DNA of 64,000 nucleotides, taken from positions 17,257 through 81,256 of the forward strand of contig CAZBYL010000002.1 in the NCBI GenBank assembly GCA_964496275.1. The letters run 5' to 3'. Of this stretch, positions 60,966 through 64,000 are shown one piece after another. This DNA is from CAZBYL01 sp964496275. GTDB taxonomy: Bacteria; Synergistota; Synergistia; Synergistales; Synergistaceae. Both the position numbers and the translations under genes were made by a program. The number at the start of each line of letters is the position of its first letter. Position 1 is the stretch's first letter. The notes below the pieces were generated by a model, which searched no databases, was not told the origin of the DNA, and worked only from the letters and a program-made list of their open reading frames with translations.

Positions 60966-62165
60966 ATGATACTTAGACCTGAATACTTAAATATTCTCAG
61001 AACTTACCGAGACGTACCTCTCGTAAAAATATTGGCCGGAATACGGCGCTGCGGCAAGTCTACTATTTTGGAAATGTTGAAGGAAGAGCTTCTCCGTAAT
61101 GGTGTTCCTTCAGATCACATTATCTGTATACGTTATACATCAGAGGATTTTGACGATGGAATGACAGAAAAGGAAATGTACCGAAATATCAAGGAAAAAA
61201 TGACTGAGAGCGACGTTTATTATCTGTTGTTGGACGAAGTGCAGGAAGTAGATTGTTGGGAGAAAGCTATCAACAGTCTTTTGGAGGACGCAAACACAGA
61301 TATTTATATTACAGGCTCTAACTCAAAACTGATGTCGAGCGAAATATCCACTTATCTGACCGGACGTTATATTTCCATTCCCGTATTTACTTTGTCTTTT
61401 TCGGAGTATTTGGCATTTAAGGAAGGCAGTAATTTATCCCAAAGGGAGCTGTTGAATGAGTACATACGCACAGGAGGGTTTCCGATTGTCGCTATTGGCA
61501 GCTTTGACGAGCGAGCATCATATCAAATTGTAGAGGGTATATATAATACGGTGGTTACCTGCGATATTGCAAGACGTTATCAGGTGAAAAACTTTGATCT
61601 GTTTAACCGTGTTGTGAAATTCGTTATAGAGAATGTGGGTAAGACGTTTACCGCCAATGCCATTGTAAAATTTTTGAAGAATGAGGGACGAGCTCTATCT
61701 GTTGAAACGGTATACAACTATTTAGAGTGGCTGACAAAGGCTTTTGTGGTCTACCGCTGTTCAAGGTACGATTTACAGGGAAAATCGGTGCTGAAAACAC
61801 AAGAGAAATTTTACCTTGCCGATGCCTCATTAAAATATAGTATTATGGGATTTAATCCAAAATCTGTTGCAGCTATGCTCGAAAATATTGTTTATTTTGA
61901 ATTGCGCAGAAAAGGGTACGATGTGTACATAGGCAAAAACGAAAGCAAAGAGGTTGACTTTGTGGCCGTTATGCGTGACGAGCGTATTTATGTGCAAGTG
62001 TGTCTCAGAATACCGGATGAATCCGATCGTGAAATTGCAAATCTGCTTGAAATCAAAGATCACTATCCCAAGTATGTGGTGACATTGGATGAACTGGCTG
62101 TTGGCAATATAAACGGTGTTAAAATCGTGTTCCTTGCAGACTTCCTTTTATCCAAGACATACTAA
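60966..62165 (+). CDS. AAA ATPase with C-terminal DUF4143 domain
   Basis: This 399-residue protein has Walker A GIRRCGKST (about residues 24-32), Walker B YLLLDEVQEV and sensor-like YITGSNSKLMSSE. The C-terminal DUF4143 region has KEVDFVAVMRDERIYVQVCL, resembling the core of PD-(D/E)xK-like folds. Such genes are widely and patchily spread with mobile DNA; the function is not settled. AAGGTGG fits the ATG at 60966. Confidence 0.88.
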   Translation: MILRPEYLNILRTYRDVPLVKILAGIRRCGKSTILEMLKEELLRNGVPSDHIICIRYTSEDFDDGMTEKEMYRNIKEKMTESDVYYLLLDEVQEVDCWEKAINSLLEDANTDIYITGSNSKLMSSEISTYLTGRYISIPVFTLSFSEYLAFKEGSNLSQRELLNEYIRTGGFPIVAIGSFDERASYQIVEGIYNTVVTCDIARRYQVKNFDLFNRVVKFVIENVGKTFTANAIVKFLKNEGRALSVETVYNYLEWLTKAFVVYRCSRYDLQGKSVLKTQEKFYLADASLKYSIMGFNPKSVAAMLENIVYFELRRKGYDVYIGKNESKEVDFVAVMRDERIYVQVCLRIPDESDREIANLLEIKDHYPKYVVTLDELAVGNINGVKIVFLADFLLSKTY

Positions 62166-62198
62166 AAAAGAAGAGGTTGCTCTTCTATCGAAACGCAC

Positions 62199-62230
62199 AA
62201 GCCCTGCCTCTTCTTGGACAGGGCTTTAAC
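62199..62230 (+). terminator. Terminator-like hairpin after the ATPase gene
   Basis: An 8-bp stem AAGCCCTG/CAGGGCTT with a 12-base loop and short T-tail; a second small hairpin (AGAAGAG/CTCTTCT) precedes it. Confidence 0.55.
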
Positions 62231-62305
62231 CTTTACGCAGTTTTTGAGTCCTATGTAAGTCCTACGTTTTTATCGGTTTTATGAGAGGTATTTTTTTTAG
62301 TGTTA

Positions 62306-62382
62306 TGGCGTGCCTGTCGGGATTCGAACCCGAGACCTTCGGCTTCGGAGGCCGACACTCTATCCAACTGAGCTACAGGCAC
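62306..62382 (-). tRNA. tRNA-Arg, anticodon CCG
   Basis: A full cloverleaf: acceptor GTGCCTG/CAGGCAC, D-arm AGCTCAGTTGGATAGAG, anticodon stem TCGGC/GCCGA with loop CTCCGAA, T-arm TCGGG-TTCGAAT-CCCGA, discriminator G and encoded CCA. It reads CGG. Its 3' end is the integration point of the adjacent island. Confidence 0.95.
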
Positions 62383-62462
62383 AGATGTGAGATGAATCCG
62401 AGAAAGTATAACATATTTATTCTGATATTTGTGAGTTTTGTATTAAGATTGGTAGTGAGGTG

Positions 62463-62939
62463 ATGTCTGTGGATGATATTTATTTTATGGGCGAGGCTCT
62501 AAAAGAGGCAAGAAAAGCTGCGGCATGCGGAGATGTTCCTGTTGGCGCTGTTGTTGTGCGCAACGGGGAGATAATAGGGCGCGGGTGTAACAGGCGAATT
62601 GCCGATGGTTCTCCGTTTTCGCACGCTGAGATGGTTGCGATGGAGAATGCGGCGGAGGATATCGGCAGCTGGCGTTTTGACGGCTGTTCCATTTACGTTA
62701 CGCTGGAGCCCTGCGTTATGTGTTCCGGCGCTATCGTTCAGTGCCGAATGAGCCGTGTCGTTTTCGGCGCTCATGACCCAAAGGCAGGGGGCTGCGGTTC
62801 TCTGTACGATATTGTGCGGGATCTGCGTATGTATCACCGCTGCGTTGTTGTTTCGGGTGTTTTGAAACATGACTGTTCAGATATTCTGTTTCGTTTTTTT
62901 GAGGAAAGAAGAGGAAAACGCAAAAAAAATATTGTATGA
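62463..62939 (+). CDS. tadA: tRNA-specific adenosine deaminase
   Basis: This 158-residue zinc deaminase has the catalytic HAEMVAME and the zinc cysteines in TLEPCVMCSGAI, with DPKAGGCGSLYDIV. It makes inosine at position 34 of tRNA-Arg(ACG). The GAGG ribosome site is very close to the ATG at 62463 and better spaced for a GTG at 62469. Confidence 0.95.
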   Translation: MSVDDIYFMGEALKEARKAAACGDVPVGAVVVRNGEIIGRGCNRRIADGSPFSHAEMVAMENAAEDIGSWRFDGCSIYVTLEPCVMCSGAIVQCRMSRVVFGAHDPKAGGCGSLYDIVRDLRMYHRCVVVSGVLKHDCSDILFRFFEERRGKRKKNIV

Positions 62940-62966
62940 GAAAAGAGGCATTGCTGTAAAAAGTTT

Positions 62967-62995
62967 TTGACATAGTGTGTTCTATACGCTATAAT
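62967..62995 (+). promoter_or_regulatory. Consensus promoter of the tRNA-Ser pair
   Basis: TTGACA (62967-62972), 17 bases, TATAAT (62990-62995): both boxes and the spacing match the consensus exactly, as expected for a strong stable-RNA promoter. Confidence 0.88.
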
Positions 62996-63022
62996 GCCCT
63001 TCGTTGAATTGTGTTTGACGTG

Positions 63023-63115
63023 GAGGGGTGGCCGAGTGGTCGAAGGCGGGCGACTCGAAATCGTCTTGGCGGTGCTGAGCTGTCACGTGGGTTCAAATCC
63101 CACCTCCTCCGCCAG
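63023..63115 (+). tRNA. tRNA-Ser, anticodon CGA
   Basis: Class II tRNA of 93 nt with long variable arm. Acceptor GGAGGGG/CTCCTCC, anticodon loop CTCGAAA, T-arm GTGGG-TTCAAAT-CCCAC, discriminator G, encoded CCA. It reads UCG. Confidence 0.95.
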
Positions 63116-63148
63116 TACAAGCAGCTAAAATTTAATATTTTTTCACGC

Positions 63149-63237
63149 GGAGAGTTGTCCGAGAGGTCTATGGTGAACGGTTGGAAGCCGTTTGCGGTGA
63201 TGAGCCGCCAGAGGTTCAAATCCTCTACTCTCCGCCA
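63149..63237 (+). tRNA. tRNA-Ser, anticodon GGA
   Basis: Class II tRNA of 89 nt. Acceptor GGAGAGT/ACTCTCC, anticodon stem AACGG/CCGTT with loop TTGGAAG, long variable arm, T-loop TTCAAAT, discriminator G, encoded CCA. It reads UCC and UCU. It is 33 bases after the first tRNA-Ser. Confidence 0.95.
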
Positions 63238-63349
63238 TTTTTGTGCCTTTTTGCAGACATTCTGCCCTATATTTCCAATAAAACTTTTCCTTACTTAATG
63301 TTATACTTGTTCTCGCAATTACTTTTACTATTTTGCCGGAGGTGACGCA

Positions 63350-63823
63350 ATGGATATTCAGCCCTGCGGTTGTCTGCCTTTTAAGGTCTATCCCAAGGAA
63401 GGGGACAGGCTTGTTTTGTGTCCTGCTTATGTTTTCCCCATAGAAGTTTTCGAACGCGGCCTGATGACGCGCGTTAAGTATCTCTTTCAGACCGTCGTGG
63501 TGAATGCCTATGACGGCCGTGCCGAGCTTGTCGATGAAAAATGTGTTGACCCTGATTGCGATTTTTCCGTTGAAGCCTTTGCCGCGGAGTGTTTGGATGT
63601 AAAGATTTCTGCCGATATTGCCGCCGAAATCGCAAAGTATGATGCGGTGCCCAAGGATTCGCGAGGTTGGCGCAAGATAATGCTGAGCCGGAATGTGGCA
63701 GTGTGCGAGGATAGGGTGAAGCTTGTTTGGCGTGTGTACCTTGTAAGGAATTCCGAGGCTGTGGATACGTTTACGGGAGATGTCATCAAGTCTGCCGGGT
63801 TGCTTGGTATGCTGTTTTCGTAA
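63350..63823 (+). CDS. Unrecognised 157-residue protein
   Basis: GGAGGTG precedes the ATG and codon use fits the chromosome, so the gene is probably real. The protein begins MDIQPCGCLPFKVYPKEGDR, has no signal peptide or long hydrophobic helix, and looks like a mixed alpha/beta domain with scattered Cys (CVDPDC). It lies between the tRNA-Ser pair and rpsB with its own spacing. I recognise no family. Confidence 0.7.
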   Translation: MDIQPCGCLPFKVYPKEGDRLVLCPAYVFPIEVFERGLMTRVKYLFQTVVVNAYDGRAELVDEKCVDPDCDFSVEAFAAECLDVKISADIAAEIAKYDAVPKDSRGWRKIMLSRNVAVCEDRVKLVWRVYLVRNSEAVDTFTGDVIKSAGLLGMLFS

Positions 63824-63832
63824 TGTTGCGGC

Positions 63833-63861
63833 TTGCATTTAATTCGCTCTCTTGATATACT
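63833..63861 (+). promoter_or_regulatory. rpsB promoter
   Basis: TTGCAT (63833-63838), 17 bases, TATACT (63856-63861). The leader of about 95 bases to the rpsB start is purine-rich near its end and may carry ribosomal-protein autoregulation; no motif could be proved. Confidence 0.6.
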
Positions 63862-63963
63862 GAGGAGCGGTGTATAGCACACACGAACGTAGACTGTAAA
63901 AATGTTGCCGAAAGGTTTTTTTACGGAGAGAAGCGTTCGGAGGAAAAAACAGGAGGGATTCAC

Positions 63964-64000
63964 ATGGGAGTAGTAAGTATGAAACAGCTTCTTGAATGCG
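63964..64000 (+). CDS. rpsB: 30S ribosomal protein S2, first 12 codons
   Basis: The frame begins MGVVSMKQLLEC at an ATG preceded by AGGAGGG and runs off the window. MKQLLE(A/C)G is the classic S2 start, so the identification is good despite the short length. Confidence 0.82.
   Translation, partial: MGVVSMKQLLEC

Larger units (their letters stand above)
59764..62306. mobile_element. Small island at tRNA-Arg(CCG), no integrase
   Basis: The bounds are the displaced tRNA 3' fragment and the intact tRNA-Arg. The content is a Bro-N antirepressor-like gene and an AAA/DUF4143 ATPase gene, both AT-richer than the flanks. No integrase or excisionase frame is present, so it is either a reduced element or was mobilised in trans. 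Confidence 0.55.

Noticed and set aside
60006..62165. Antirepressor-like and ATPase genes as a toxin-antitoxin pair
   Set aside because: They are separated by about 130 bases with a promoter-like gap, and neither has toxin or antitoxin motifs.

Overview
The window looks like chromosomal DNA of an anaerobic, amino-acid-fermenting bacterium, most like the Synergistota (Cloacibacillus/Synergistes type). The grounds are gene content, not a database match: a four-subunit 2-oxoacid:ferredoxin oxidoreductase next to a butyrate kinase, indolepyruvate:ferredoxin oxidoreductase, a tungsten-type aldehyde:ferredoxin oxidoreductase, split glycine decarboxylase, a TRAP transporter, NhaC, and a TolC/MacAB-type efflux system that implies an outer membrane. 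GC is moderate in most of the window, with AT-richer patches at about 48.5-52.9, 55-58 and 59.8-62.2 kb.

Layout. 1-7.9 kb: a cut amidohydrolase gene, a GAF/PucR-type regulator and an NhaC-type antiporter, then a large unrecognised protein and a small yqjD/E/K-like membrane operon on the minus strand. 8.1-12.7 kb: butyrate kinase, a P-loop protein and 2-oxoacid:ferredoxin oxidoreductase subunits delta-alpha-beta-gamma, a route from amino-acid-derived 2-oxoacids to acyl-CoA and ATP. 12.9-20.3 kb: an envelope-stress module (Spy-like periplasmic protein, response regulator, histidine kinase, TolC, MacA-like, ABC ATPase, MacB-like permease) behind a promoter with 11-bp tandem repeats. 20.4-29.3 kb: carAB with a folded leader, Lrp, gyrA, psd, pssA. 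29.3-31.7 kb: iorAB. 31.8-38.4 kb: a secreted four-repeat protein, a LarC C-terminal-like protein, folD with an altered catalytic lysine, a DUF1653 protein, a sirtuin, gpsA, queT and a LysE exporter.

38.5-43.3 kb: a minus-strand operon of four-cluster ferredoxin, aldehyde:ferredoxin oxidoreductase and a ThiS/MoaD-like carrier, facing argG, which is preceded by a clear T-box riboswitch. 43.3-54.8 kb: a GntR/FCD regulator and a catabolic set (SDR, gcvPA, gcvPB, TRAP transporter, M42 peptidase, ppnP, AcoX-like kinase, second SDR). Two copies of a roughly 125-bp palindromic element with matching, covarying helices lie just after argG and just after the first SDR gene; this is the strongest candidate for something undescribed. 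54.8-59.5 kb: a decayed amidohydrolase fragment, a cysteine hydrolase and two amino-acid permeases.

59.6-64 kb: SRP RNA, then a small island (antirepressor-like protein and an AAA/DUF4143 ATPase) between an intact tRNA-Arg(CCG) and a displaced copy of that tRNA's 3' end, then tadA, two tRNA-Ser genes behind a consensus promoter, a short unknown gene and the start of rpsB. No CRISPR array, complete insertion sequence or integrase gene was seen.
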